Assembly (NCBI RefSeq): GCF_003993795.1
Contig: NZ_RWKV01000015.1
Span: 186,001-250,000 of the forward strand
Direction of reading: 5' to 3'
Length of the DNA stretch: 64,000 nucleotides
Origin: Aquabacter cavernae
GTDB lineage: Bacteria > Pseudomonadota > Alphaproteobacteria > Rhizobiales > Xanthobacteraceae
Made by a program: the position numbers and the translations under genes. A model generated the notes under the pieces. It saw only the letters and a list, made by a program, of their open reading frames with translations, ran no database searches and was not told where the DNA came from. Each line of letters opens with the position of its first letter. Positions within the stretch are counted from its first letter, which is position 1. This document shows positions 1 through 8,222 of the stretch, in pieces.

Positions 1-657
1 GGCGGCGGGAAGCGACCAGTCGATCTTGGCCTCCGCCTTCTCGATCTTGCGGGCGTAGAGGACGCCCTCCTCCGGCTGGGGGGTGAAGTGCAGTCCACCC
101 CGCTCCAGGGCCGCCAGCGCCCGGCCGATAAGGTCCGCGCCCAGCACCATCAGCCGGTCGTGCAGTTCGCCCGATGTCATGTCCGGGCTGATGGAGACCC
201 GCTCCAGAAGGCCCACGGGGCCGGTATCGAGGCCCGCCTCCATGCGCATGACGGCGATGCCGGTCTCCCGGTCGCCCGCCATGACGGCGCGCTGGATGGG
301 CGCCGCCCCGCGCCAGCGCGGCAGCAGGGAGGCGTGCAGGTTCAGGCAGCCCAGCGTCGGGATATCCAGGATGGCCTGGGGCAGGATCATCCCGTAGGCG
401 ACCACCACCGCCACCTCCGCCTCCAGGTCGCGCACCTGCCGGGCGGCGTCCTCGGTGCGCAGCGTCGTGGGGGTGAAGACCGGAATGGCGAATTTTTCCG
501 CCACCGCATGGACGGGGGACGGCACCAGTTCCAGCCCGCGCCGCCCGGCGGGCGCGGGCACGCGGGTATAGACCGCCGCGACATCGTGGCCGCGGGCCAC
601 CAGCTCGGTGAGGGTCGGCACGGCGAAATCGGGCGTGCCCATGAAGACGATGCGCAT
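1..657 (-). CDS. fmt: Methionyl-tRNA formyltransferase, N-terminal 219 codons (cut by window edge)
   Basis: Transfers a formyl group from 10-formyl-tetrahydrofolate to Met-tRNAfMet for cytoplasmic translation initiation. The visible 219 codons read [13 protein letters not shown] at the start, the typical Fmt opening, and later show the formyltransferase core with [17 protein letters not shown] (catalytic Asn-His region) and DTGPVG. The family is usually about 310 residues, so roughly the last 90, including the tRNA-binding C-terminal domain, lie beyond base 1. The ATG at 655-657 is 18 bases after the def stop, so def and fmt form a transcription unit in the order def-fmt, as in many alphaproteobacteria. 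No defect is visible in the part present. Confidence 0.95.
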   Translation of the reverse strand, partial: MRIVFMGTPDFAVPTLTELVARGHDVAAVYTRVPAPAGRRGLELVPSPVHAVAEKFAIPVFTPTTLRTEDAARQVRDLEAEVAVVVAYGMILPQAILDIPTLGCLNLHASLLPRWRGAAPIQRAVMAGDRETGIAVMRMEAGLDTGPVGLLERVSISPDMTSGELHDRLMVLGADLIGRALAALERGGLHFTPQPEEGVLYARKIEKAEAKIDWSLPAA

Positions 658-675
658 GTCGTTTTCCCGGCGGGC

Positions 676-1194
676 TCAGCCCGCCACCTCGCGCCGGGCC
701 GCCTTCGCGAATTTCTTCGTCACGCGGTCGCGCTTCAGCTTCGAGATATGGTCGATGAAGAGCACGCCATTCAGATGGTCGATCTCGTGCTGCACGCAGG
801 TGGCGAGAAGCCCGCTCACGCGCTGCTCCTCCACGCCCCCCTTCAGGGTGCGGTAGCGCACCGTCACCTCGGCCGGGCGCTCCACCTCCTCGTAATATTC
901 GGGAATGGAGAGGCAGCCCTCGCTATAGACCGACATCTCCTCGGAGGCCGCGACGATCTCGGGATTGATGAGGGTCAGCGGCTGGCGGGCATCCTCTTCC
1001 CGCGACACGTCGATGGTGACCACGCGGCGCAGCACGCCCACCTGCGGCGCGGCAAGGCCGATGCCCGGCGCGTCGTACATGGTCTCGAACATATCCGCCA
1101 CGAGCGCCTCGATCTCGCGGTCGATGGTCTCCACCGGCGCGCACATCTGGCGCAGCCTGGGCTCGGGGATGATGAGAATGGGACGTATGGCCAT
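676..1194 (-). CDS. def: Peptide deformylase
   Basis: Removes the N-formyl group from nascent proteins; a cytosolic Fe/Zn metalloenzyme of 172 residues, the normal length. All three signature boxes are present: GIGLAAPQVG (45-53), EGCLSIP with the metal ligand C94, and QHEIDH with ligands H136 and H140 and catalytic E137. The frame stays open far upstream (to 2382), but the protein similarity begins at MAIRPILIIP, so the ATG at 1192-1194 is chosen. It lies 18 bases before fmt and diverges from rmuC across an 81-base gap that must hold both promoters. Confidence 0.96.
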   Translation of the reverse strand: MAIRPILIIPEPRLRQMCAPVETIDREIEALVADMFETMYDAPGIGLAAPQVGVLRRVVTIDVSREEDARQPLTLINPEIVAASEEMSVYSEGCLSIPEYYEEVERPAEVTVRYRTLKGGVEEQRVSGLLATCVQHEIDHLNGVLFIDHISKLKRDRVTKKFAKAARREVAG

Positions 1195-1275
1195 GCTTGG
1201 CAGATAGGCGATCCGCCGTGCAGGGTCAACATGTTCGCCCTTTGTTCGAGCGGGGGAATCGTCTAAGGAAAAGGC

Positions 1276-2478
1276 ATGAGCGATATCGTCTTTCATCTGG
1301 GTGCGTATCCCGTCCCGCTGGGCCTGTTTCTCGGTGCCATCGGCGTGATGGCGCTGGTGCTGCTCGCCGCCCTTACCCTCTCCGCCCGCCGCGCCGCGCA
1401 GGCCCGCGCCCTGGAGGCGGAGGAACTGGCGGCTCATGCGCGCGAGATGGAGGCCCGGCTGCGGGATCTCGCCCGGAGCCAGGCGGAGACCACGGGCCGG
1501 GTCCAGAATATGGGCGAGGTGCTGGCGCAACGTCAGAGCGAGTTGGCCCGCGCGGTATCCGAGCGTCTCGATTCCACCTCGCACCGCCTGGGCGAGAGCT
1601 TTTCCACGGCCGCCCGCGCCACCCATGAAAGCCTCACCAAGCTGGCCGAGCGGCTGGTGATGGTGGAGAAGGCGGAAAAGAGCCTCGCGGACCTCTCCAC
1701 CCAGGTGGTGTCCCTGCGCGAAACCCTCTCCAACAAGCAGGCGCGCGGGGCCTTCGGGCAGGCCCGCATGGAGGCCATCGTCACGGACGGCCTGCCCAAG
1801 GACAGCTTCGCCTTCCAGTACACCCTCTCCAACGGCCGGCGGCCGGACTGCGCCGTCTTCCTGCCGGGCGATCATCGTCCCCTGCTGGTGGACGCCAAGT
1901 TCCCCCTGGAGGCAGTCACCGCCTTCCGCGAGGCCCAGACGCCCGAGGCGCGCAAGAGCGCAAGCACGCGCCTCTCCGCCGACATGCACAAGCATGTGGG
2001 CGATGTGGCCGAGCGCTACCTGCTGCCCGGCGAGACCCAGGACATCGCGCTCATCTTCATCCCTTCCGAATCCGTCTATGCCGAATTGCACGAGAATTTC
2101 GACGACGTGATCCAGAAGGCGTTCCGCGCCCGCGTGGTCATCGTCTCCCCCTCGCTGCTCATGCTGGCGATCCAGGTGGTGCAGGCCATCTCCAAGGATG
2201 CCCGCATGCGCGAGCAGGCGGACCGGATCCGGGCCGAGGTGGGGGAGTTGGTGAAGGATGTGACCCGGCTCAGGGATCGCGTGGGCGATCTCTCCAAGCA
2301 TTTCGGGCAGGTAGGCGACGATGTTTCCAAGGTGCTCATCTCTGCGGACAAGATCGCCAAGAGGGGCATGCGGCTGGAGCAACTGGAATTCGAGGTGCCC
2401 CCGGCCTCAGCCGAACCTTTAAATGCCCCCGAGCGGATTGGACAGCTCGGCCTCACCCTTCCCGGGGCTGCCGAGTAG
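1276..2478 (+). CDS. rmuC: RmuC-family DNA recombination protein
   Basis: RmuC proteins are membrane-anchored, coiled-coil proteins with a PD-(D/E)XK-like nuclease fold that limit rearrangements at inverted repeats; the biochemical activity is poorly defined. The 400-residue product has one N-terminal membrane segment (about 14-34), a long Ala/Arg/Glu-rich coiled coil to about 150, then the conserved RmuC core with RPDCAVFLPG, LLVDAKFPLEA and the IFIPSESVYAEL block. The ATG at 1276 is preceded by an AAGGA-like ribosome site. It is divergent from def. The next gene (mutM) begins 181 bases later, too far to prove an operon. Confidence 0.93.
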   Translation: MSDIVFHLGAYPVPLGLFLGAIGVMALVLLAALTLSARRAAQARALEAEELAAHAREMEARLRDLARSQAETTGRVQNMGEVLAQRQSELARAVSERLDSTSHRLGESFSTAARATHESLTKLAERLVMVEKAEKSLADLSTQVVSLRETLSNKQARGAFGQARMEAIVTDGLPKDSFAFQYTLSNGRRPDCAVFLPGDHRPLLVDAKFPLEAVTAFREAQTPEARKSASTRLSADMHKHVGDVAERYLLPGETQDIALIFIPSESVYAELHENFDDVIQKAFRARVVIVSPSLLMLAIQVVQAISKDARMREQADRIRAEVGELVKDVTRLRDRVGDLSKHFGQVGDDVSKVLISADKIAKRGMRLEQLEFEVPPASAEPLNAPERIGQLGLTLPGAAE

Positions 2479-2659
2479 CACCCTCGTTTGCCGACTATGC
2501 AACGGTAGCGGGTGCAGGGTCGCCCCCAGGGTTATCCACGGCCCGTTTTGCTCGCTGCATTATGTCTTGCGCCCAGGCGCCGCACCGCTAGCTTCATAAG
2601 TCTGTCATGAATCATGCGCTCGCGCTTCGGTTGCGCGCGGCGAAGCGTTGAAGGATGAA

Positions 2660-3541
2660 ATGCCCGAGTTGCCCGAGGTGGAAACCGTCCGCCGCGGTCT
2701 GATGCCCGTTCTCCAGGGTGCCGTGATCGAGAGTGCCGAGGCGCGCCGGCCCGATTTGCGCTGGCCCTTGCCCACCGACTTCGCCGATCGGCTCGCCGGA
2801 CGTCGCATCGAGGCGGTAGGACGACGCGCGAAATACCTGCTGGCCGACCTGGATGGGGGCGAGGTGCTCATCCTGCATCTGGGCATGTCCGGCTCCATCC
2901 GCATCGAGGGCGCCGCCACCGCCGGCCGCCCCGGCGCGTTCCACCATCCGCGCGGCGCGCCCGGTCCGCACGACCATGTGGTGCTCAATCTCGCGGGCGG
3001 CGCCAGCGTCACTTTCAACGATCCGCGCCGCTTCGGCGCCATCCTGCTGGTGCCCTATGACCGGCTGGACAGCCACCCGCTGCTGCGCGACCTCGGTCCC
3101 GAACCCCTGGGCAACCATTTCAACGCCACCTATCTGGCGGGCGCCTGCGCGGGCCGGCGTATCAGCCTGAAAAGCGCGCTGCTGGACCAGAAGATCGTCG
3201 CCGGCCTCGGCAACATCTATGTCTGCGAGGCACTCAACCGCGCCCGTCTCTCGCCCCGGCGCCTCGCCACCACGCTCGCCACCAAAGCGGGCGGCCCCAC
3301 GGACCGGGCGGAGCGCCTGGTGGGGGCCATCCGCGACGTGCTGCGCGACGCCATCCTGGCGGGCGGCTCCAGCCTGCGCGATCATCGGCGGGTGAATGGC
3401 GAGCTGGGCTATTTTCAGCACGCCTTCCGCGTCTATGACCGGGAAGGCAAACGGTGCCCCACCTACCGCTGCAAGGGCACGGTCCAGCGCATCGTCCAGG
3501 GCGCCCGCTCCACCTTCTTCTGCTCCACCTGCCAGCGCTGA
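2660..3541 (+). CDS. mutM: Formamidopyrimidine-DNA glycosylase (Fpg/MutM)
   Basis: Bifunctional base-excision enzyme that removes 8-oxoguanine and formamidopyrimidines and then nicks the abasic site. The 293-residue product has the catalytic N-terminus P2-E3 after Met removal ([13 protein letters not shown]), K58 in the RRAKYL block, the helix-two-turn-helix region and a C-terminal zinc finger with Cys pairs spaced CPTYRC and CSTC followed by QR. The ATG at 2660 is preferred over the in-frame ATG at 2648 because the active-site proline must follow the initiator Met. In many Rhizobiales mutM sits head-to-head with ubiE; here ubiE is some 40 kb away. The enoyl-CoA hydratase follows after about 200 bases. 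Confidence 0.96.
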   Translation: MPELPEVETVRRGLMPVLQGAVIESAEARRPDLRWPLPTDFADRLAGRRIEAVGRRAKYLLADLDGGEVLILHLGMSGSIRIEGAATAGRPGAFHHPRGAPGPHDHVVLNLAGGASVTFNDPRRFGAILLVPYDRLDSHPLLRDLGPEPLGNHFNATYLAGACAGRRISLKSALLDQKIVAGLGNIYVCEALNRARLSPRRLATTLATKAGGPTDRAERLVGAIRDVLRDAILAGGSSLRDHRRVNGELGYFQHAFRVYDREGKRCPTYRCKGTVQRIVQGARSTFFCSTCQR

Positions 3542-3740
3542 CCCGCGCCTGCGCGGGAAGCTGCGCGCCTGCCGGTCGCAGGAGGTGAATCCGTGCACAG
3601 CCTCCGGGCGCGCAGCGGGGCTTGGGCGTGCCCCGCCCCCAATGCTACAGACGGATCGGCGGGAGCGCGGCAGGGCCGCGCATCCCCTGTTGAGCCGGTC
3701 ACCGGCTCGCACATGGCGCAAAGCCGACGGGAGGCAAACG

Positions 3741-4514
3741 ATGGAATTTGAGACAGTTCAGGTGGAAACGCACGGTCGGGTCGGGCTTATCCGGCTCCAT
3801 CGCCCGCAGGCCCTGAACGCGATCAGCGTGCAGCTGATCAAGGATCTGTCTGCCGCCCTCGACGCCCTGGAAGCGGACCGCACTATCGGCTGCCTCATCC
3901 TGACCGGTTCCGAGCGCGCCTTCGCCGCTGGCGCCGACATCAAGGAGATGCAGAACTTTACCTATCCCGACACCTATCTCGACGATTTCATCACCTCCTG
4001 GGAGCGCCTGTCGCGCACCCGCAAGCCCATCATCGCGGCGGTGTCGGGCGTGGCCCTGGGCGGCGGCTGCGAACTCGCCATGATGTGCGACTTCATCCTG
4101 GCAGCGGACACGGCCCGCTTCGGCCAGCCGGAGATCCGCCTGGGCGTGATGCCCGGTTCCGGCGGTACCCAGCGCCTCACGCGCTTCGTGGGCAAGTCCA
4201 AGGCCATGGAAATGTGCCTGACCGGCCGCATGATGGACGCGGTGGAAGCCGAGCGCTGCGGCCTCGTCTCGCGCATCATCCCCGCCGCCGATCTGGTGGA
4301 GGAGGCGCTGAAGGTGGCCGCGAACATCGCCGCCATGTCCCTTCCGGTGGCCATGATGACCAAGGAGAGCGTGAACCGCGCCTACGAGACCAGCCTCGCC
4401 GAGGGCATCCGCTTCGAGCGTCGCGTGTTCCAGTCGCAATTCGCGCTGGCCGACCAGAAGGAAGGCATGGCCGCCTTCATCGCCAAGCGCCCGGCCGAGT
4501 TCAACAAGGAGTGA
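3741..4514 (+). CDS. Enoyl-CoA hydratase (crotonase family)
   Basis: Probably hydrates trans-2-enoyl-CoA in fatty acid or short-chain acyl-CoA oxidation. The 257-residue length matches short-chain crotonases. Visible crotonase features are NAISVQL near the N-terminus, the oxyanion-hole/CoA loop AFAAGADIKEM, VALGGGCELAMMCDF and the catalytic region FGQPEIRLGVMPGSGGTQRL, whose two glutamates correspond to those of hydratases. Frames open from 3396, but the ATG at 3741 starts the conserved protein and has a GGGAGG ribosome site about eight bases upstream. In related genomes this gene commonly follows mutM, supporting a core-chromosome origin. The exact substrate cannot be set from sequence. Confidence 0.9.
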   Translation: MEFETVQVETHGRVGLIRLHRPQALNAISVQLIKDLSAALDALEADRTIGCLILTGSERAFAAGADIKEMQNFTYPDTYLDDFITSWERLSRTRKPIIAAVSGVALGGGCELAMMCDFILAADTARFGQPEIRLGVMPGSGGTQRLTRFVGKSKAMEMCLTGRMMDAVEAERCGLVSRIIPAADLVEEALKVAANIAAMSLPVAMMTKESVNRAYETSLAEGIRFERRVFQSQFALADQKEGMAAFIAKRPAEFNKE

Positions 4515-4520
4515 TCCCGT

Positions 4521-4567
4521 GCCGGAGCGCTCCGCCTGTGGAGAGCTCCGGCCCAAGCGGGATTTTT
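4521..4567 (+). terminator. Hairpin after the enoyl-CoA hydratase, probable terminator
   Basis: Arms GCCGGAGC (4521-4528) and GCTCCGGC (4545-4552) with an inner CTCC/GGAG pairing form a stem seven bases after the stop codon. A run of T residues begins only at 4562, so termination may be imperfect. Confidence 0.5.
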
Positions 4568-4590
4568 CGCGAAACGGCGGCGAGGGGGCG

Positions 4591-4619
4591 TTGACAAGGG
4601 GGAACCCTCTCCCTTATGT
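4591..4619 (+). promoter_or_regulatory. Sigma-70 type promoter for tRNA-Leu
   Basis: A consensus -35 TTGACA (4591-4596) and a -10-like TTATGT (4614-4619) are separated by exactly 17 bases. The tRNA begins 31 bases after the -10. This is the clearest housekeeping promoter in the window. Confidence 0.75.
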
Positions 4620-4650
4620 CACGCCTCTCTTCGCTTCCCGAAGCGACGAG

Positions 4651-4737
<87 letters not shown>

Positions 4738-4777
4738 CTTATTTTCTAATCTCTTGAAACATCAGAGATCACAGGTC

Positions 4778-4806
4778 GCCCGCCCCTTGCACGGTGCGGG
4801 CTTTTT
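4778..4806 (+). terminator. Rho-independent terminator after tRNA-Leu
   Basis: GCCCGC (4778-4783) pairs with GCGGGC (4796-4801), followed directly by five T residues (4802-4806). It lies 40 bases downstream of the tRNA. Confidence 0.75.
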
Positions 4807-5034
4807 CATGTCTGCCGGGCGCCTGCTTTGCGCAGCCCATCACGGGCTTCCCGGAAGCTCCTTGCGCTCCCGGTGCCGCAGCCCTTCCGTACACAACGAT
4901 CCTCGAAACGCGCCGGGCGATCCCGCTCGGAACGAGCACGCGCGCCCGCCTGGAGGTGGCACGCGCTCGCACACCCACGCACCACTGTGAAAGCCGGTTG
5001 ACAAAGCTCCGGGCGTGGCGTTCCCTTCTCTCAT

Positions 5035-5067
5035 AAAATAAAAACGATCGTATTGTAATTCAATACG
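5035..5067. promoter_or_regulatory. Palindromic operator, copy 1 (probable IclR-regulator site)
   Basis: CGTATTG (5049-5055), a 5-base spacer, then CAATACG (5061-5067) is a perfect 7+7 inverted repeat. The flank 5035-5048 is A-rich and ends in ACGAT. An inverted copy with the same arms and the same 14-base flank lies at 15259-15291, just upstream of the IclR gene. The site precedes the binding-protein gene at 5225. Confidence 0.8.
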
Positions 5068-5090
5068 AACCTATCAGAGGGGTGTTCATC

Positions 5091-5228
5091 ATGAACGCTT
5101 TCCGTGGCTACAGGGTGCCTTGGCGCCCGTTCGCCCGCGGGCCGGCCCCGTCTGTCTCTTGTGCCGTCCGGAGCGCGCTGCCGCTGCGCGTCTCCCCATG
5201 TCGCGAATTCCGGAGGAGCTATCCATGA
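5091..5228 (+). CDS. Possible 45-codon upstream ORF coupled to the binding-protein gene
   Basis: An ATG at 5091 with a GAGGGG ribosome-site-like stretch about 10 bases upstream opens a 45-codon frame whose TGA (5226-5228) overlaps the ATG of the next gene in an ATGA arrangement. The predicted peptide starts MNAFRGYRVPW, is rich in Arg and Pro, and resembles no family I know. It lies between the palindromic operator and the transporter gene, so it could be a translated leader that couples to the downstream gene, or merely a chance frame in GC-rich DNA. Confidence 0.35.
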   Translation: MNAFRGYRVPWRPFARGPAPSVSCAVRSALPLRVSPCREFRRSYP

Positions 5229-6247
5229 AAGCGTTGCCGAAACTGGTCGCGGGTCTTGCCGCCCTCACTTGCGCGTCGCTGCTGAGCGCCGCGCCCGCGA
5301 GCGCCCTCGACAAGGTGGTCCTGCGCATCAATTTCTCGCCCTGGGCCATGCACGCCCAGTATTTCGCCGCCATCGCCCAGGGCTTCTATGCCAAGGAAGG
5401 CATCGAGCTGGAAATCCGCCCGCCGTCCGCCGGGCAGAGCGGCGAGGCCCTGGTGGCCAGCGGCCGTGAGCAGTTCGGCGTCGCCAATGCGGACGGCTTC
5501 GTGAAGGCCAAGGCGAGCGGCATGCCCATCGTCGCCATCATGGCCGACCAGCCCGACACGCCCATCGCCGTGATCACCCTGAAAAGCTCGAACATCGCCG
5601 AGCCGAAGGACATGAAGGGCAAGAAGATCACCTGGTTCCAGGCCAACGTGAAGGGCCAGATCGACCCGCTGCTGAAGAAGGGCGGCATCACCCGCGACGA
5701 TATCGAGTTCGTCCTCGTCTCGCGCGGCGCCGAAGTGCAGATGCTGGCCGCCGGCAAGGTGGATGCGCTGTGGGGCTATTCCTTCGGCCAGGCGCTGACC
5801 CTGGAAGACCGTGGCTTCCCGGTGAACATCATGTCCCTGAAGGACAATGGCCTCGTGAATTACGGCACGGTCATCTACACCAGCGAGGCGCTGGTGAAGA
5901 GCGATCCTGGCCTCGTCCAGCGCTTCGTGAACGCCACGCTCCAGGGCTATATCTGGACCCAGAAGAACATGGAGCCGGCGGTGGCCGAGGTCATCAAGGT
6001 CGCCCCCGACCGCGACCTCAAGCTTGAGACCCGCAAGCTCGCCATCATCTATGACCTCTACAATTCGCCGGACTATGCCGAGCGCTTCGGCAAGATGAAC
6101 GACGCCAAGTGGACGGCGACCATCGACTCGCTCTCCGACGATCTGCCCACCAAGCCCGCGCCTTCGAGCCTCTACACGAACCAGTTCGTGGATGCCGCCG
6201 AAGCCGCCAAGACGCTCGCGGCAGCGGTCCGCAAGCCCACCAACTGA
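5225..6247 (+). CDS. ABC transporter substrate-binding protein, NMT1/THI5 (SsuA-like) type
   Basis: Periplasmic binding protein for an importer of the nitrate/sulfonate/taurine/pyrimidine class. The 340-residue product has a classic Sec signal peptide (MKALPKLVAGLAAL..., cleavage after SAAPASA) and the THI5-type fold: NFSPWAMHAQYFAAIAQGFYAKEGIELEI, then a GREQFGVANAD loop. The ATG at 5225 is set by a GGAGGA ribosome site and the signal peptide, not the longer open frame from 5120. It is followed after 106 bases by the CocE/NonD hydrolase. Its likely partner ATPase and permease are at 13442-15114, preceded by the same operator. The ligand is unknown. Confidence 0.88.
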   Translation: MKALPKLVAGLAALTCASLLSAAPASALDKVVLRINFSPWAMHAQYFAAIAQGFYAKEGIELEIRPPSAGQSGEALVASGREQFGVANADGFVKAKASGMPIVAIMADQPDTPIAVITLKSSNIAEPKDMKGKKITWFQANVKGQIDPLLKKGGITRDDIEFVLVSRGAEVQMLAAGKVDALWGYSFGQALTLEDRGFPVNIMSLKDNGLVNYGTVIYTSEALVKSDPGLVQRFVNATLQGYIWTQKNMEPAVAEVIKVAPDRDLKLETRKLAIIYDLYNSPDYAERFGKMNDAKWTATIDSLSDDLPTKPAPSSLYTNQFVDAAEAAKTLAAAVRKPTN

Positions 6248-6353
6248 GCCTTCCGCGCGGTGCCGAGAGGCACCGCGCGCCTCTCCCTGAACCAACCCGC
6301 CGTCACGCGCGGGATTGCGGGCGCATGCCCGCCACACGCCCCGGAGCCCTCCC

Positions 6354-8108
6354 ATGAGTGACGACCAGCACAAAAGCGAAGTGCGCGACGGCATGCGCGT
6401 GGAATGGGACGCGCCCATCCAGATGCCGGACGGCATCGTGCTGCGCGCCGACATCTTCCGCCCGCTCGACGACGGCCAGTATCCGGTCATCCTCCATTAC
6501 GGCCCCTATGCGAAGGGCCTGCATTTCGAGGACGGCTACAAGAGCGCCTGGACGCGCATGATCGCCTCCTTCCCGGAAGTGCTGGAAGGCACGTCCAGCA
6601 CCTATCAGAGCTGGGAATTGTGCGACCCCGAGAAATGGGTGCCGGACGGCTATGTGTGCCTGCGCATCGATTCCCGTGGCGCGGGCCGCTCGCCGGGCTT
6701 CCTGGACCCCTGGGGGCCGCAGGAAACGCAGGACATCCACGACTGCATCGAATGGGCGGGCGTGCAGCCCTGGTCCAACGGCAAGGTGGGCGTGTCCGGC
6801 ATCTCCTATTATGCCGTGAACCAATGGCAGGTCGGCCCGCTCCAGCCGCCGCATCTGGCGGCCCTGTGCATCTGGGAAGGCTATTCGGACTTCTACCGCG
6901 AGCAGCTCCGCTCGGGCGGAATCCTCAATGAATTCATGGGCAACTGGTACACCCGCCAGGTGGTCTCCATGCAGAACGGCGTCGGCGAGCGCGGCAAGCG
7001 CTCGCGCGTCACCGGCGAGCCGGTGGGCGGTCCGCTGACCCTTTCGGAAGAAGAGCTCGCGCAGAACCGCATCGACCTGATGCCCATCATTCGCGAGAAG
7101 AAGCTGGTGGACCAGTTCCACAAGGACCGCTCGCCGTCGGACTTCGCGAAGATCGAGGTGCCGCTGCTCTCCTCCGCCAATTGGGGCGGCGTGGGCCTGC
7201 ACACGCGCGGCAATTTCGAGGGCTATCTTCAGGCCGGCAGCAAGCAGAAATGGCTGGAAGTGCATGGCGACACGCACTTCTCGCACTTCTATTCCAATTA
7301 CGGCCTCGCGCTGCAGAAGAAGTTCTTCGGCCACTTCCTGAAGGGCGAGGACACGGGCTGGGACAAGCAGCCGCCGGTGCAATTGAACATCCGCCATCCC
7401 GGCGAGAAGTTCGTGCTGCGCGACGAGCAGGAATGGCCCCTCGCCCGCACCCAATGGACCAAGTTCTATCTCGACCCCGCGACCCTGGCCCTCACAACCA
7501 CGAAGCCCGAGGCCGGCGCCACCACGCTGACCTATGAGGCCCTGGGCGACGGGCTGTTCTTCACCACCCCTCCCCTCACGGAGCCCCTGGAAATCACCGG
7601 CCCCATCGCGGCGAAGCTGTTCCTGTCCTCCCAGACACAGGACGCCGACGTGTTCCTCGCCATCCGCGTCTATGACCCGGAGGGCAAGGAGGTGGTGTTC
7701 ATCGGCTCCAACGATCCGCGCACACCCATCGGCCTCGGCTGGCTGCGCGCCTCCCAGCGCAAGCTGGACCCGGCCAAGACCCTGCCCTATCGCCCCTATC
7801 ACACCCATGACGAGAGCCAGCCCCTGGAGCCGGGCACGCCCGTGGAACTGGATGTGGAAGTGTGGCCCACCTGCATCGTGGTGCCGGCCGACTATCGCCT
7901 CGCCCTCAACATCCGGGGCAAGGATTATGAGTATGACGGCACCCCGGCCGACATGCCGTACAATTCCTACAAGATGTACGGCGTCGGCCCCTTCACCCAC
8001 AACGACCCGGTGGACCGCCCGAAGGAGATCTTCGGCGGCCAGAACACCCTCCATTTCGGGCCGGACGGTGAGACCTATCTGATGCTGCCGGTCATCCCCG
8101 GCGCCTGA
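6354..8108 (+). CDS. CocE/NonD-family serine hydrolase
   Basis: Alpha/beta hydrolase with a C-terminal beta-sandwich (PepX_C type). The family includes cocaine esterase, glutaryl-7-ACA acylase, alpha-amino-acid ester hydrolases and X-Pro dipeptidyl peptidases. In the 584-residue product the nucleophile motif is GVSGISYYA with Ser151, preceded by DSRGAGRSPG (107-116). A candidate catalytic His lies in the EVHGDTHFSHF block (about 310-320), and the C-terminal half (about 360-584) fits the non-catalytic jelly-roll domain. No signal peptide is seen, so it is probably cytosolic and acts on the imported compound as an esterase or amidase. The start at 6354 has a GGAG site and begins the conserved region. 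It ends before a strong bidirectional terminator. Confidence 0.87.
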   Translation: MSDDQHKSEVRDGMRVEWDAPIQMPDGIVLRADIFRPLDDGQYPVILHYGPYAKGLHFEDGYKSAWTRMIASFPEVLEGTSSTYQSWELCDPEKWVPDGYVCLRIDSRGAGRSPGFLDPWGPQETQDIHDCIEWAGVQPWSNGKVGVSGISYYAVNQWQVGPLQPPHLAALCIWEGYSDFYREQLRSGGILNEFMGNWYTRQVVSMQNGVGERGKRSRVTGEPVGGPLTLSEEELAQNRIDLMPIIREKKLVDQFHKDRSPSDFAKIEVPLLSSANWGGVGLHTRGNFEGYLQAGSKQKWLEVHGDTHFSHFYSNYGLALQKKFFGHFLKGEDTGWDKQPPVQLNIRHPGEKFVLRDEQEWPLARTQWTKFYLDPATLALTTTKPEAGATTLTYEALGDGLFFTTPPLTEPLEITGPIAAKLFLSSQTQDADVFLAIRVYDPEGKEVVFIGSNDPRTPIGLGWLRASQRKLDPAKTLPYRPYHTHDESQPLEPGTPVELDVEVWPTCIVVPADYRLALNIRGKDYEYDGTPADMPYNSYKMYGVGPFTHNDPVDRPKEIFGGQNTLHFGPDGETYLMLPVIPGA

Positions 8109-8151
8109 AGCTGAAAGGCGGGGCGTCCCCCCGTCTTGTCCGCGCATACGA

Positions 8152-8186
8152 AAAGGGCCCCGCCGCAAACAGCGGCGGGGCCCTTT
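8152..8186. terminator. Bidirectional terminator between convergent genes
   Basis: A perfect 15-base stem (8152-8166 with 8172-8186) with a 5-base loop, AAA on one side and TTT on the other, lies between the hydrolase (+) and the aminotransferase (-). It should stop transcription in both directions. Confidence 0.88.
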
Positions 8187-8222
8187 CTGTTGAAGGACGG
8201 GACCCGGCGCGCCGGGCCGGCG

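Larger units (their letters stand above)
4738..5090. other. Gene-free spacer between tRNA-Leu and the first transporter gene
   Basis: About 350 bases without a convincing gene. It holds the tRNA terminator hairpin (4778-4806) and, at its far end, the palindromic operator at 5049-5067 with its A-rich flank. A TTGACA occurs at 4998-5003 but has no good -10 at proper spacing. Short open frames here read as shadows. Confidence 0.6.

Noticed and set aside
676-2382. A single 568-codon minus-strand frame covering def and the region opposite rmuC
   Set aside because: Only the last 172 codons match peptide deformylase; the upstream part is antisense to rmuC and has no protein-like pattern.
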